64,000 bases of DNA from positions 43,055,335-43,119,334 of the forward strand of contig OX328123.1 of NCBI GenBank assembly GCA_946811695.1, read 5' to 3'. A program made the position numbers and the translations under genes. Shown piece by piece: positions 1-12,300 of this stretch. The stretch is from Gonocerus acuteangulatus. Its lineage: Eukaryota > Arthropoda > Insecta > Hemiptera > Coreidae. Positions within the stretch are counted from its first letter, which is position 1. Every line of letters begins with the position of its first letter. Below the pieces are notes generated by a model. That model was given only the letters and a program-made list of their open reading frames with translations, ran no database searches and was not told the DNA's origin.

Positions 1-29
1 GCCCCAGAAGGCCTCTTATCTCTCGCAAG

Positions 30-1245
30 GTCTACAGTCCAGGCAACGAATGCCTGCTGCTTAAAAACAGCTATAGGTGGAAATTTTTGGAACACAATTT
101 TGGACTTCGTAACTTTGTTTGGGCTAGATAGGAGGTGAACATATCAAAAGTCCTCGCCCTTAGCCTTTGTGCCGGGGGGAGGGGGGGTTTAGAAGGTCCC
201 ATTTTTCGGGTATTCACTTATATCTCGGAAACCTGGCGTCCTAGCGACATGGCCAATCTATAACAAATGAAAGCTGATTAAATATGCTACAAGTTCAATT
301 CCATAAAGTTTTTCGAGATATCTTTAGTTTTCGAAAAATATCCACTCTTGAATGTCTGTCATTTTGGGGAAAAAACACACTTTTTGCTCTTTTTGACCGG
401 ATAACTCCTTAACGATAAACCCAAAAAATAAATGCCTTTTATTGGGTTGTAGAGCATTACATTCCCTTATATATATAACTTTACTATTTTAATATATATA
501 ACTTTACTATTTTATGTATTTTCCTTCAAATGTGAAAACAGTTTTAGTGTTCATCGTAATATCCGGCGACAACTGTCGACCAATGAACCTTTCAATTTCT
601 CACCATTTCTAGTCAATTGATATTGTCCAAAATATACTCCATTATGTAAATATAGTGAGTACTGGACATATAAATAGCACAAAATATATAATTTTGGGCC
701 CACTGACCTGTTATTCACACTCAATTAGATAAGATCTTGTCCATTATATTGACAATGGTTTTGCTAAGACCATGTGAGTGCGTTTATAACGTTTGAAAGA
801 AAATACATAAAATAGCAAAGTAATATATATTATTGAAGCAAATGGAATGCACTACAACCCTATAAACACCATTTATTTTTTGGGTTCATTGTTGAAGAGA
901 TATCCAGTCGAGAATAGAAAAAAGTGTGTTTTTCCCAAAATGACAGACTTTCAAGAGCCGATATTTCGAAAACTAAAGATATCTCAAAAAACTTTATTGA
1001 GTAGAACTTGTAGGAAATTTAATCAGCATTCATTTGTTATAGAATAGTCATGTCGCTAGGATGCAGGGTTTCCAAGATAAAAGTGAAAACCCGAAAAATG
1101 GGACCTTCTAAACCCCCCTCCCCCCAGTACAAAGGCTACGGGCGAGGACTTTTGATATGTTCATCTCCTATCCCAAACAAAGTTACAAAGTCAAAAATTT
1201 TGTTCCAAAAATTTCCATCTATAACTGTTCGTTGCCTGGACTACT
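30..1245. repeat. Foldback-like inverted repeat, arms of roughly 450-500 bp
   Basis: The stretch from about 30 to 540 reappears as reverse complement from about 785 to 1245. Examples are agaaggtcccatttttcggg (191-210) against cccgaaaaatgggaccttct (1090-1109), and the cacacttttt / ttttgggg block near 360 against the same block near 930. A non-matching AT-rich spacer of about 245 bp separates the arms. The arms are diverged (roughly one change per 8-10 bases by eye), so the duplication is not recent. No coding potential was seen. The right arm abuts the mariner fragment that follows. Confidence 0.8.
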
Positions 1246-1289
1246 ATGTCTATGATTGTATCTCTTTTATGGACAAAAAACGGGTTCCC

Positions 1290-1600
1290 TTTGAGCGAGG
1301 TCAGTAAAGTGGGGCACTGTTGACACCTGGTGTTCGGCCAGGAACTTGTGGACTCGTTGCGTGTTGTGGCAAGGCGAGCTGTCATGATAGAGTTGCTAGG
1401 TAGCAGAATAGTCTTTTGTCATCCTGACAACTTTTTCAGAGTCCTGCCTGGAAATCCACGTAGTAGGCTGCGTTAACTGTCAGTTCTTGAGGGACGAATT
1501 CCTTATGGACTACATTGCTGTCAGTATTGCTGGTTGACAACTACTTGGAGCGTTGTTTGATGTGAGCCTCTTTACAGCCCTCCTTTAACCACCTCAAAAC
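1290..1600 (-). pseudogene. Mariner-like transposase fragment (1)
   Basis: Read on the minus strand in broken frames, this gives NVVHKEFVPQELTVNAAYYV and, further on, HDSSPCHNTQRVHKFLAEHQ. Both match the mariner transposase segment between the first and second catalytic Asp; the second block carries the HD in HDSSPC. In-frame stops and frame changes interrupt it, and the N- and C-terminal parts are missing. It is dead and is cut by the foldback element on its left. Confidence 0.72.
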
Positions 1601-1840
1601 TTGTGAGTAGGGCAGTGCAGGGTCTCCATAACCCCATTTTGTTGATCTGCTCGAGAGATTTTCTCAGTTTAGCACAATACTTACTTAAGTTGCTTGATGT
1701 ATTTTTAGCGCGGTTCCTCCCTCCCCCATAGGGAGGAACCCCGCTTATAAGGTTGATACAATGAAACAATCCGGAAGTGCCGACAAGAAAATTTCGCGTT
1801 TCAGAACCCCTAGAGACCGAAAATAACGGTGGTTCAAATT

Positions 1841-1841
<1 letters not shown>

Positions 1842-1923
<82 letters not shown>

Positions 1924-1924
1924 T

Positions 1925-1971
<47 letters not shown>
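1842..1971. repeat. (TA)n microsatellite inside E-family copy 1
   Basis: About 130 bp of almost pure TA is interrupted once near 1915-1932. It is in the same relative place as the shorter TA/CA tract at 38967-38994 in the inverted copy near 39 kb, so it belongs to the element rather than arising at random. The long IYIYIY reading frames here are artefacts of this repeat. Confidence 0.9.
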
Positions 1972-1976
<5 letters not shown>

Positions 1977-3702
1977 CTGTTCGCTCATTTCTGGCTTCCC
2001 TGATGGTCCGATTTTGATGAAATTTGGTACAAAAATCTGTCGTCCAATTTGAAAGGTCAAGTTCGTTAACCAGCAAAATCCGCCCACTGGAAGATGGCGT
2101 TTGGGGCGAAATTCGCGCGCAAAAAAATCGTAACTCGTTTTATAAAGTTTAAGTACTCGTTTTATAGGCTTCTTGGGCTAGGAAAACGAATGAAACCATT
2201 TTCAAGGCGATAGCTTTAACCGTTTTCGAGAAAACTGAAAAAATAATTTTTGAATGCCGTTTTTGGTTTGGGTACTTAGAATCATGGGATTCAGTTGAAA
2301 CATTTACTGCATCTTCTACTTTCATTAAAACTAATATGTTGAAATGTTGGTTGCGTTTGGAGTTAAGGAAGGGTTAGAATAAAATATTTTATTAACAGAC
2401 ATAAAAAAGTTTTGGTAACTTTGTATACTTTCCTTAATATCTCGAAAAAGGTTAGGAATCTTGGGAAATGGAAGAATACCATTGGAAAGCTTACTAAATG
2501 CTCTACAAAAAAGGTTCTAATGAAAGTTTTGATTAGGCGATGTCAATCGGAGAAATAAGTGCTTAAAACTTTAAAGTAATTGATTTCGCTTATTCGAACT
2601 GTTCTTTTTGTCTTTGATTTTGATACTTAAAATTATGGGATTCAGTTGAAACATTTTCTGCATGTTTGAATTTCATCAACACTAATATGTTAAAATTTCG
2701 GTTACGTTTGGAGCTAAGGAAGGATTAGAATAAAATATTTTATTAACAGACATGAAATGTTTTGGGAACTTCGTATACATTCCCTGATATCTCGAAGACG
2801 GTTAGGAATATTGGTAAACGGAGGGTTACCATGCGAAAGCTTACTAAATGTTCTACAAAAAAGATTCTGAAACAATTTTTGATTAGGCTATGTCAATCGG
2901 AGAAATAAGTGCTTAAACTTTGAAGTAATTGATTTCGTTTATTCGAACGGTTCTTCTTGTTTGTTTTTATTCCTTGTTGTTTTTTCATTGGTTATAGTAG
3001 GATAATGTATTTGACAATAAAACAGATTAATTAAAATAAGAAAAGCAATTCATTGTTAAAAATATATCAGGCTGTACCGTATGAAATGTCAGTTTTGGAT
3101 TTGTCGATTTCCTTCAAATGTCTTGAAACTGTCGAGGCTCCTATTCCGAGTTCTTTGGCATATTCCCTAGTGTTTTTAATTGCTTATAGTAGTCAAATGT
3201 ATTTGTCAATAAAACAGGATACGTATAATTAGAATCAATATTTTGTTTGTTAGAATTCGAAGATGCCGTATGAATATCTAGATTACAGTACTGGTGTTGA
3301 TTTCGTTCTTTAGAATTATTCTTGGTATTCCCTATTTTCATCTGTTACCCATAGTTTTTTATTGTTAGTAGGTTTTTCTTATTGATTATAGAATATAAAT
3401 CTATTTGGCTGTAAAACAGGATACGTAAAATTAGTGACAATATTTCGGAGATTTCTGAGCGAAATACTTTTAAGATTTTCTACCACCACGAACGGCTTTT
3501 TTCCTCTATTTTTATCCACTAGATAGGCTTTATTTTGCATATTATTCTATATAAGTTTTATTCAGCAGGGGATTCTGATGAAATGTCGTGTTTTTGCTGT
3601 GGATTTTAAATACGATGTATCTAAGATTGGATAACATTAGTGAGTCTACATAGTTAAGAACCGACGACAGAGGATTACTTCTTGCTATGATTTAGTCTAC
3701 AT

Positions 3703-4230
3703 ATGTATATTGCAAACTGCGGCGAAAACCACACCGCAAGCTACAAAGGGTGCGAAGTGTACAAAGCACTTAAAACAATAAGAGTGCAAAGGCAGAAAAA
3801 GCAATACACAGAAGCCGAGAAGACATCACCACCCAGCGGATCATCCCACTTCCCACCTCTACCACCTGCTCCAGCTCCAAAGGACTTTGCTCTTCGCCGG
3901 CTGAACGTGACTTATTCCTCCTTACTAACGTCACTCCAGAAGAAGAAGCCGCCTGTCCCTACACCAGTTCCAAAAAATTTAGCTAAACCACAAGAACCAT
4001 CTTCCCATCCTACCTCTTCAACTACTCCTTCCCAACCCCAAAACCTGCCTACCTTCCCAACTCCTCGCAAACCGTCTAATGAAATTCCTCAGCATCATGC
4101 TCAAGATCCTATGAACCTTTTCTCCTCCTTTCTAAACAAACTTGAAACCCTCCTTACTCCTCTAATAAATCTAATGACCACCCTTATAGCTCACTTCCTT
4201 CCCAAATCTCAAAATGCAACCCTTCCATAA
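3703..4230 (+). pseudogene. LINE ORF1 (gag-like) C-terminal fragment
   Basis: This is the C-terminal 175 residues of the RNA-binding ORF1 protein. NCGENHTASYKGC near the start is a CCHC zinc-knuckle piece whose first Cys is lost at the 5' truncation point. The apparent ATG at 3703 lies in the target-site duplication and is not a native start. The rest is Pro/Ser/Thr-rich (PPLPPAPAPK, SSHPTSSTTPSQPQ) and ends in a hydrophobic Leu-rich segment. ORF1 ends just past the start of ORF2 (4214), an overlap common in jockey-type elements. Confidence 0.85.
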
Positions 4231-5560
4231 TCCCCATCTCTCCATCCTGTTGTGGAATGCCAACGGACTTACAACAAGAAGACAAGAACTGACACTTTTA
4301 CTAACTGACAAAAACATAGACATCGCCCTTATAACTGAGACACACTTGAAAAACTCCATGTCCTTCGGCGTTAAGGGGTACTCCTGTTATCGAACCGACC
4401 ATCCATCTCTGGCTCAGCATGGGACTCTAATTCTTATCAAGAACCAAATCAAGCACCATCAAGAGTCCAGCATCGCATCAGTAAGCCTGCAGGTAACATC
4501 CATATCCCTTTCCCTTTCTCCCTTCGATATCATACTGTCCGCAGTGTATTGTTCTCCCAACCACACCATTTACCATCCTGAATTCCTGTCAATATTCCAA
4601 TCCTTTGGTCCCCGCTTCCTCACCGGGGGTGATTTCAATGCGAAACACCCCATGTGGGGAAGCCGATCAGCTAACTCCCGTGGCAGAATCCTTTACGATA
4701 TCCTTAACTCCCAAAATTATCGCCCAATATCTCCCAACACGCCAACATACTGGCCAACTGATCCATCCCGCAGCCCTGACCTAGTCGATTTCTTCATCTC
4801 GTCTGGCTTGGGAGGTACAGCGACTTCTGTTGATTCGCTCCTCGACCTATCGTCGGACCATTCTGCGATCCTTCTAACCCTCTTCTCCTCCCCTGTACCC
4901 CGTCCTCTACAACCGTCCCTTACTCCCGGTCCCATCAACTGGCAATCATTTCAGCTCAACCTAGAGCGCTCCATAGACCTAACCGTTTCCCTAAAAACCC
5001 CTTCAGCCCTAGACAAAGCCACTGAATCGTTTACTAAAGCCATTCAGGACAGTACTCGCAATTCATGCCGACCAAGAACAGGTTTCCTTCCCCCACCCAA
5101 AATGCAACTCCCAAACCACATCCAAGAACTCCTTGCAGCCAAGGGACGAGCCAGGGCTTTATGGCAAAGATCCCGTTATCCCTCGGACAGAAACGTATAC
5201 AACAGACTGACACGCCAACTGAAATCTTCCCTATCCCAATTCCGCTCAGAATCCTTTAACGAATACCTTTCATCCCTCTCTACACAAGACTGTTCTTTGT
5301 GGACAGTCACTCGTAAAATCCTAAAGTTCCACCCAATTCCTTCCCCTCTCAAACGCAATGATGGGACCTGGGCCAGAAGTGATGAAGAAAAGGCGCTCCT
5401 CCTCTCCACACACCTTACCACAGTATTTTCCCCTAATCCTCAAATGAGCCCCTCCCATGATGCAGATATCGAAGATTACCTGAATTCTCCTTTACCTTTG
5501 TCCTTCCCTCCCAAAGCTTTCCATCCATCCGAAGTTAAATACATCATCAAACCTTCCTAG
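4214..5560 (+). pseudogene. LINE ORF2, endonuclease part
   Basis: This is the N-terminal 448 residues of ORF2 and encodes an apurinic-type (APE-like) endonuclease that nicks target DNA. Visible motifs in order are LLWNANGL, ALITETHLK (catalytic Glu), TGGDFNAKHPMWG (Asp and Asn), SPDLVDFFI (Asp) and SSDHSAILLTL (SDH). All expected active-site residues are present. The reading frame stops at 5558-5560 because of a small indel and resumes in another frame in the next feature. The linker before the RT (RALWQRSRYPSDRNVYNRL) is typical of the jockey clade. Confidence 0.92.
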
Positions 5561-5561
5561 A

Positions 5562-6845
5562 AAATCTCCCGGTTATGATCTTATCACCTCCACAATAATC
5601 AAAAACCTCCCCCAGAAGGCCATTATATTCCTTACATACCTGTATAACTCAATCCTAAGAACAACCCATTTCCCGAATCCCTGGAAACATTCAGTCGTCA
5701 TCGTTATCCCCAAACCCTTCAAACCTCCAGATTGCCCTTCTTCCTATCGGCCCATCAGCCTTCTCCCATTAATTTCCAAAATATTCGAAAAACTCCTGTA
5801 CAAAAGAATCCTCCCTCTCATAGAATCCTCGAATACAATTCCCAACCATCAATTTGGTTTCCGCTTCCAGCATTCCACCATACAACAGTGCTTACGAGTC
5901 GTAGACTCAATTTCCTCCTCGCTTGAACGTAAGAGTTTTTGCACGAGTGCCTTTCTCGACGTTGCTCAAGCATTCGATCGGGTTTGGCACCCGGGATTAC
6001 TTTACAAAGTAAAGCTTATACTTCCACACACCTATTTCCTTATCCTCAAATCCTACCTGTCAAACAGATCCTTCCAAGTCAAATATGGTACAACTCTTTC
6101 CCCGACCTGCCCCATAAATGCTGGAGTCCCCCAAGGGAGTATTATCGGTCCCCTCCTTTTCCTTCCTTACACTGCGGATATTCCCACACACCCCCAAACC
6201 CTACTTACCACATACGCTGATGACCCAGCGATCCTGTCAACTTCCTCTGACCCTTCAGTAGCATCCCAAAACCTGCAGGAACATCTTTCCGCCATACAAC
6301 ATTGGAGTGAAAGGTGGAGAATAAAAATCAACGCAGAAAAATGCAAACAAGTGACATTCACTCTCAACCGAAGATCATGCCCTCCTGTTTACTTCAGAAA
6401 CATTCCTCTTCCGGAATCTAACGAGGTTCGATATCTAGGGTTATACCTTGACAGCCGACTGACATGGAACCCTCACACGAGACTGAAAAGACAAGAACTG
6501 AACAAACGATACGGACTTCTTAGACGACTTCTTGGACCCTCATCTAAATTATCGATACAGAACAAACTAACGATATACAAAACCATCTAACATCAACAGA
6601 ATACAGGCATTCCAGTCAAAAGTACTTCGTAAAATTGTAAATGCTCCTTTCTATGTTTCCAACAAAACCCTTCACAATGACCTCAACATCCCATTTGTCC
6701 TTGACCTTGCTAAAACCCGATTCCAAATGTTCCACTCCAAATTGTCTTATCATCCTAATCCTGAAGGTCTATCCTTATCATCCGAATCCCATCCAGACAA
6801 TCCTCCCAGGCGGCTCAAGAGACAGTGGCCTCGAGACAATTTAAT
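5562..6845 (+). pseudogene. LINE ORF2, reverse transcriptase part (frameshifted)
   Basis: The reading frame is open from KSPGYDLI at 5562 to a stop at 6588-6590. It contains RT blocks SSYRPISLLPLISKIFEKLL, NHQFGFRFQHST, AFLDVAQAFDRVWH (first catalytic Asp), AGVPQGSIIGPLLF and TYADDPAIL (YADD active site), then a thumb region (YLGLYLDSRLTWNPH). At 6588 the frame ends abruptly and continues, after what looks like a loss of roughly 20 codons, as NINRIQAFQSKVLRKIVNAP to a terminal stop near 6850. It lies +1 relative to the endonuclease frame, so the two halves are separated by a single small indel. Confidence 0.9.
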
Positions 6846-7664
6846 CATCTGATCTTATCGTGACCATTAAAACATTTTCCAAGACATCTCTGGAAGTGCC
6901 AACAGTGGTTGTCTTCTTCCATATTTTGTATGTCTTTATTATTTATTTTTTATTTTTACCGTTTTTGTCAATTGTACATAATATCTGCATGAACAGAATT
7001 GATTATTGTACTGCTAATAATTGTACAGATTTCAAATATAATAAATAAAAAAAAACAAAACATATGTATATTAAGTCCTAAATCCAAAAAATAAACTTCA
7101 CAACGGTTAGATACTATGAGCGAATATGGCGGTTCAATGCCTGTAGAAGCAGAAGGTCCGCAGGAAATTTACCTGCTAAGAGTTAATCCTCAAGAGCTGT
7201 AAATATACCCCAGGTATCTGCCGACACAAATACAAAGCCTAGGCGGAGAGCACCCCAAAAACACAGATCCAAACATAGGTTATATACTAAATATTCATAA
7301 AGACTACTTAGTTGTAAACCGATTCATCAATTAGCAATCAATAGTTTTCAACAAAGGTTATATACTAAATATTGATAAAAAGTATTTAATTAGAAAAAAA
7401 ACAATATTCCACAAGACTTGTTTTTGGTCCATTTGTATCTACTCCATAGACTTAATTAGGTATATTATTCTATTGTAGTTGGGCAACTAAACTTTGTTTT
7501 ATTTTGTTAAATAAAGTTTTTTTTCTTGACTTGTTATTCGTCAAGACTTTTATTTGTCCTTGTGTATTTACTAGATAGGCTTTATTCGGCATATTATTCT
7601 ATATAGGCTATATTAGGCAGGGTATTCTACTCAATCTTGTGTTCTTCTTCTTGATCCTTCTGTA

Positions 7665-7923
7665 CATGGGCGTATATAAAAACAATTTCGGGGGGGGGGG
7701 GGGCTGAGACCATTTCCAGGGTATGGAATACTAAATATTTAGAGCTTGGAATAGTTTTAGGCAACTAAAACGCTATTACACGTAAAGTAAAATATGTTTT
7801 ATGAACTAAGTGATCTTATTTAATTTATTTTTAAGGGTTTTACGAGAAGTTTTTAACATCAATTAAAATTTCGGGAGGGGCTGCAGCCCCCTCTGCCCCC
7901 CCCCCCCCTCATATACGCCCATG
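7665..7923 (-). mobile_element. hAT-like MITE, copy 1
   Basis: The 259-bp non-coding element has ends CATGGGCGTATATA and TATACGCCCATG and a G/C-homopolymer block around a GCTGCAGC centre. It is flanked by an exact 8-bp duplication, CTTCTGTA, at 7657-7664 and 7924-7931. It shares its interior (TTTTAAGGGTTTTA, AACTAAGTGATCTTATTTAA) with six other copies in the window. It lies inside E-family copy 1. Confidence 0.93.
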
Positions 7924-8173
7924 CTTCTGTATCCTCTAGAAAGGCTTTATTAGGCATATTTTGTATTGATTTATAGAGCTTTGCTTTAGAATGAGAGCCA
8001 GATTCTGTAATTTCCGCTTCTGTGTAAAAGTTAGCTACTGTCGGTGTCCCTGACGCCTTAATATCACTTTTATTCGAGATGTTCGAGAGGATTTTGACAA
8101 TTTTCACGAGATATATAAAAAAAATAAGTTTATTTCTTTTCTTAGCTTATCAAATGGCACTAGGGACATGAAC

Positions 8174-8220
8174 GGAACCGCGCTAAGATGCTGCAGTTCC
8201 TGTGAGTCGGACTTTTTTTT
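8174..8220 (-). repeat. E-family start motif M1
   Basis: On the minus strand the order is AAAAGTCCGACTC, AGGAACTGCAG, CATCTTAGCGCGGTTCC. This is the first of eight copies of a ~45-bp motif. GGAAC and GTTCC within it can pair over a loop of about 17 nt. AT-rich E-family sequence lies at lower coordinates, as with other minus-strand copies. Confidence 0.75.
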
Positions 8221-8688
8221 CATGACATGGTTGGCACGCAGGGGTTTCAATAAATGACGTCCTGCCACTTCCTCACCTACCCCAAGTAATCTGACGAATA
8301 TGAGTGTCACGAAAAATTTAATTGCATTACTTTAACACACCCTGTATATTTTTCCATTGGTGTCTATTTTGACTGTTCATTATTTCACGAGGATTCCACC
8401 CTAGCTTCTACAGGTACAAAACACTCAAAATTGACACTGCTGAAGAAATAGGCTTATATGTGTTAAGCAGCTGAATTTAGGAGAAAATAATGGCTCTTTA
8501 ATAAATGATGATTAAATGTTACTCAAGAAAGTAGATGTTTTTTGTTATATTCCTCCTATTGCTTCAGAGCAAGAGACAGCACTATGAATTACCTTGATGA
8601 AGTATCCATTGATTTTTATATGATAGTCTTTGCACCAACTCTACAAAAAAAAACTCTTTTTTTATATTGTTATTTTTAAAAATTTCAG

Positions 8689-8799
8689 GTAGCCTCTCCC
8701 CTCCGATTTCTAGTGGTAATAGAGTTATCCCTATAGGCAGTACAAAGATTCATTGTGACCCACCAAAAGACTACAAAGACTTTCACCAACCATCTCCAG
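8689..8799 (+). CDS. RhoGAP19D: RhoGAP19D-like exon A
   Basis: This exon has 111 nt with acceptor ttttaaaaatttcag and donor gtaaag. It starts with the last two bases of a codon and leaves one base (phase 1 on both sides). It reads [19 protein letters not shown] and then [11 protein letters not shown], a Ser/Pro-rich stretch upstream of the PH domain. Its trailing G joins the AA that begins exon B to make a Glu codon, which supports the pairing. It is the first exon of the gene that can be recognised in the window. Confidence 0.75.
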
Positions 8800-9343
8800 G
8801 TAAAGAACAATACAAAAATCGTAGTGTTTATATTTTCGCATTAATAGGCATGCAGGTATACTTTTAATAGGTGTTCTAACTTAGGAAAACTAATGAATCC
8901 ATTTTTAAGGCGATATCTAAACTGTTTTGGAGAAAAGTGGATAAAAATAGTTTTCCTAACCAATTTTTGGTTTGGGTATTCAGAAATGATTGATTCAGTT
9001 AAAACTTGTTCCAGACTTTCATCCGACCTTAGAGTGTTTTTGTTTTTTTCATGTTTAACGGGGTATCAACTATTGGGCTATTAACGCCCTGAACTTAGAT
9101 ATTTAAATTTTGGTTACCTTTGCAGTTAAGGAAGTATTAGAAAAAAAATTTGATTGACATACATGAGATGTTTTGGAAGTTTCATATATTTTCTTCAATA
9201 TCTCAAAAACGGTTGGAAAATTGTGGTATGTTTGAAAGCTTACTGAATTCTCTGTGAAAACAGTTCTGAAGTAATTTTCAGTAGTACAATGTCAGACTGA
9301 GAAATAAGTGCTAAAATCTTCGAAAGTTTTTAGTCCTTTGAGC

Positions 9344-9391
<48 letters not shown>

Positions 9392-12300
9392 TAAATTTAA
9401 CACTTAAGTTATATTCCAGTATACACTTTAAAAACATACAGTTTAATTTCTGCATTCGTGTAAGTCGGCTACTGTGCATTGTAGCATCTAAAATATCGCT
9501 TTTCTTTGAAATGTTTTTCGAGTAGGTTTTGACATTTTTCACAAAGTATATGAAAAAAATGTTTTTTGTTTCTATTCTAATCTTTTCAAATGTCCCTTGG
9601 AATAAGAATTGAGGCGTACTAAGCTAACGCAATTCCTGCAAGTTGGACTTTTTCAAATTATATGCAATGCCACATCCTTCAACTTATACTGTCTTTCTGT
9701 TCCTAAGACAAACATTAATGTAAAATTAAAATTACTTGTTTTTAAAATAATAATTTTTCTGTGCTTATTGCTTTCAGAAAGAAAAATTGTTGAACGACCG
9801 AGATCAAATTCAGCTGAAGGTGTTTGGGGTGAGAAAGACCCTCCTCATAGACATAAAGCTGTTCGACAAGACTCGTATCTTGCTGCTGTCAATAAACCTT
9901 TCAATGGTCTGCTCCTCTTTCTTATTACAGTTAATTTTGAATGTCAGTTTTGTTTATTTGGCTTAATTATGTACATTATCTTCTATTGTTTGCTGGTAGT
10001 TTGATTTCTCTTTGACACGTGTGCACATTTATTTTTCTGCACTTTACTTGGGAAACATTTTTATGTTTTACAATTTGTTTGGATTTTTTTTTTTTTTTTT
10101 TTTCCGAAGTCAGTAATTCAAAAACCATTGCCCTTAATGGTTTATTGGAAATAATCTCATCAAAGTTGGGTATTATTAAACCTTTTGAGACTGTCAGCCA
10201 GCTTAGAGACATTGAATGAGAAGGCCTCGGGAACTACCAGTCATGTCAGTGGGAGAGAATATGCGGTTTAATGAGGCCTTCAAGACATTTTAGGGACAGG
10301 GAATAAAAAGAATCAGGACATTTCAAGCCATTTTAATGGCTTAGAATACTCAAGTGTGCGGGATTACAAGCCACTTTTGTGGCTGAAAATATGCTTAGGG
10401 GGATCCAATCCTCTTTAGGGACTAACAATCTACAGGCTCAGAGCACTACAAGCTACTTTAATAACAGAAATGGACCGCAGAAAGAGGCCACTTTAGTAGC
10501 GGAAAATATGTGGTTCTAGGGGGCTGCAAATCTTTTTAGCGAGAGTGAATGTACGAGATCAGATGACTGTAAGCAACTGTAGTAGCACAATATATTTTAT
10601 GCTTTGGGGCTGTATATCTTTAGAGATATCTCACGATTACTGTTTCTATTAGTGAATATGTAGCTGTAAAAACAGATGACAGATTATCCACTTCCTAAAT
10701 GAATGCTTGTGCTGTTAAACACGGAACATCACGGGTGATATTCCCCCCCCCCCACTCGTTTTCTGTGAACTTTTCCTTAGTATTTCCCATAATTCAGTTT
10801 TCCAGTACTTGAAAATGTCTATTTCTTTCTGGTAGGAAACTCGTGTCATTCTCTAGTTATGATATCCAACAATGTAACTTAATGCAATGTGCCTTTGATC
10901 CACTCGATATAACAAGGTAAAATATACATATCTTTAGGAAACTTTTTAGGTAAAAGCTGGAGTTACTTTTTTTTAACCCTCAGGAGAATTTCTTTAAACC
11001 TGGACAACAATTAATCCACTAGTCCCAGGGCCTCAGAATCCCATACCTTGCCTCACTCAGCGCCTGGAGGGTTTCATTCCTGAAGGGGTTAAATAGTGAA
11101 CACGCATTATTGTAGTAATTTTTTGTTAAGGGGCACTTGTTATACATATGTAAATAGTTGTTCAATCAATTTATTTTGAAGATAGTGTTTGTTGAATAAG
11201 TGTGCACTTTTTCAATCTTTCTGCATCTGTAAGTGTTTTATTTTTAAATTATTTCTAAAGTTAATTTAAGATATTTGTTAAGCCACCTCTTGTAGAAGTT
11301 GACTAATGTGAGCAGGTTGGTCAACATCTCACAAAATTTCAGTTTACTGAACTTATACATACACACACTGATGAAAAGATATTGTTATTGTTTTTACATT
11401 CATTCATTTTATTTAGGAGTGTGTATATATAATGGAACATTATGAATATTTTTATTGCTTTGTTTTTGTTTATCATTTGAGCAATATTTTGGCATCATTT
11501 CAAAAAATATAGCATAATTTTAAAAAATTTTCTCCATTATTTTCAAACAATTGGAATTATTATCTTCACTGTATATATTATTGTTTTAAATTTTTGGTTT
11601 TAGGTTCAGCAAATGTTAAATAATTTTTATAATAATTTAAAAAAATGTTAAATAATTTTTATTTAGTGACGGTATGTTCTTAAGATCTCTTGGAAACTGG
11701 TTAAATTCTCTTTGATTACGGAAAAATATTTATCTATAAAGCACAGTCTAATATATACAGGAAGAAATAATCCTATTTAAAACTAAATGATTAGCAAGAC
11801 CATTGAAATTGCTGAGCTGAAATATGTAGTTTGAATATAGTACCCATGACAGATAACAAAATATGTTGATAACTTTATTATTTTGAGATGATGCTTTTAC
11901 TTATATTTAGCAAGCTTGATTTTTTAATTCAAATTTGAGTGGACTAATGTTCTAAGAATAATTTGCTATTTTTATTTTTAAAGTTAAATGTTTTTTTTTT
12001 TAGTGTTTTGGCATGAGCCTCAATTTAATATGTATATTTTATTAAATTCTATTTAGTCGCATTGCATAATACTAGTTTTTTATTTTAATTTGATTCATTT
12101 TTTTTCTTGAATTTAAATTAATCAATTTGTTGGAAACTATAACAGCTTTTAATAAGTGCACTAAGCACTAACATTGGTAGTGGATATTGAGCTTGTGTAA
12201 ATGTAAAGCTAAGCTGGTGCTGTAGATAGGAGACCGGGGCTCTTGGTGACACCTCCGACACCTAAGAAGGCTGTGCGTCCGGACACTCTTGCACTTTCAC

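Larger units (their letters stand above)
3699..7072 (+). mobile_element. Jockey-type LINE, 5'-truncated, with 13-bp target-site duplications
   Basis: The body (3712-7059) is flanked by ACATATGTATATT at 3699-3711 and again at 7060-7072. It ends in an A-rich tail (ataaataaaaaaaaacaaaa). Content in order is the end of ORF1, an endonuclease plus reverse transcriptase ORF2, and a short 3' UTR. Truncation falls within the ORF1 zinc-knuckle region. It is dead because of the truncation, a frameshift near 5555 and a short internal deletion near 6590. It sits inside E-family copy 1. Confidence 0.93.
1707..8220 (-). mobile_element. E-family element copy 1, probably split by a LINE and a MITE
   Basis: The terminal hairpin at 1714-1752 (TTAGCGCGGTTCC, then inverted GGAACC) marks one end. 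The start motif on the minus strand at 8174-8220 marks the other. Between them lie a long (TA)n tract, two ~350-bp AT-rich units in tandem (marker gggattcagttgaaac at 2286 and again at 2637), the LINE with its target duplications (3699-7072) and the hAT-like MITE (7665-7923). Removing both insertions leaves about 2.9 kb. No transposase reading frame was seen. That both ends belong to one insertion is inferred from orientation and content, and the class is unknown. Confidence 0.55.

Noticed and set aside
1572..2087. 171-aa and 91-aa frames rich in IYIYIY
   Set aside because: They are translations of the (TA)n tract and the repeat around it, on both strands. The same happens at 15.0, 30.0 and 40.2 kb.
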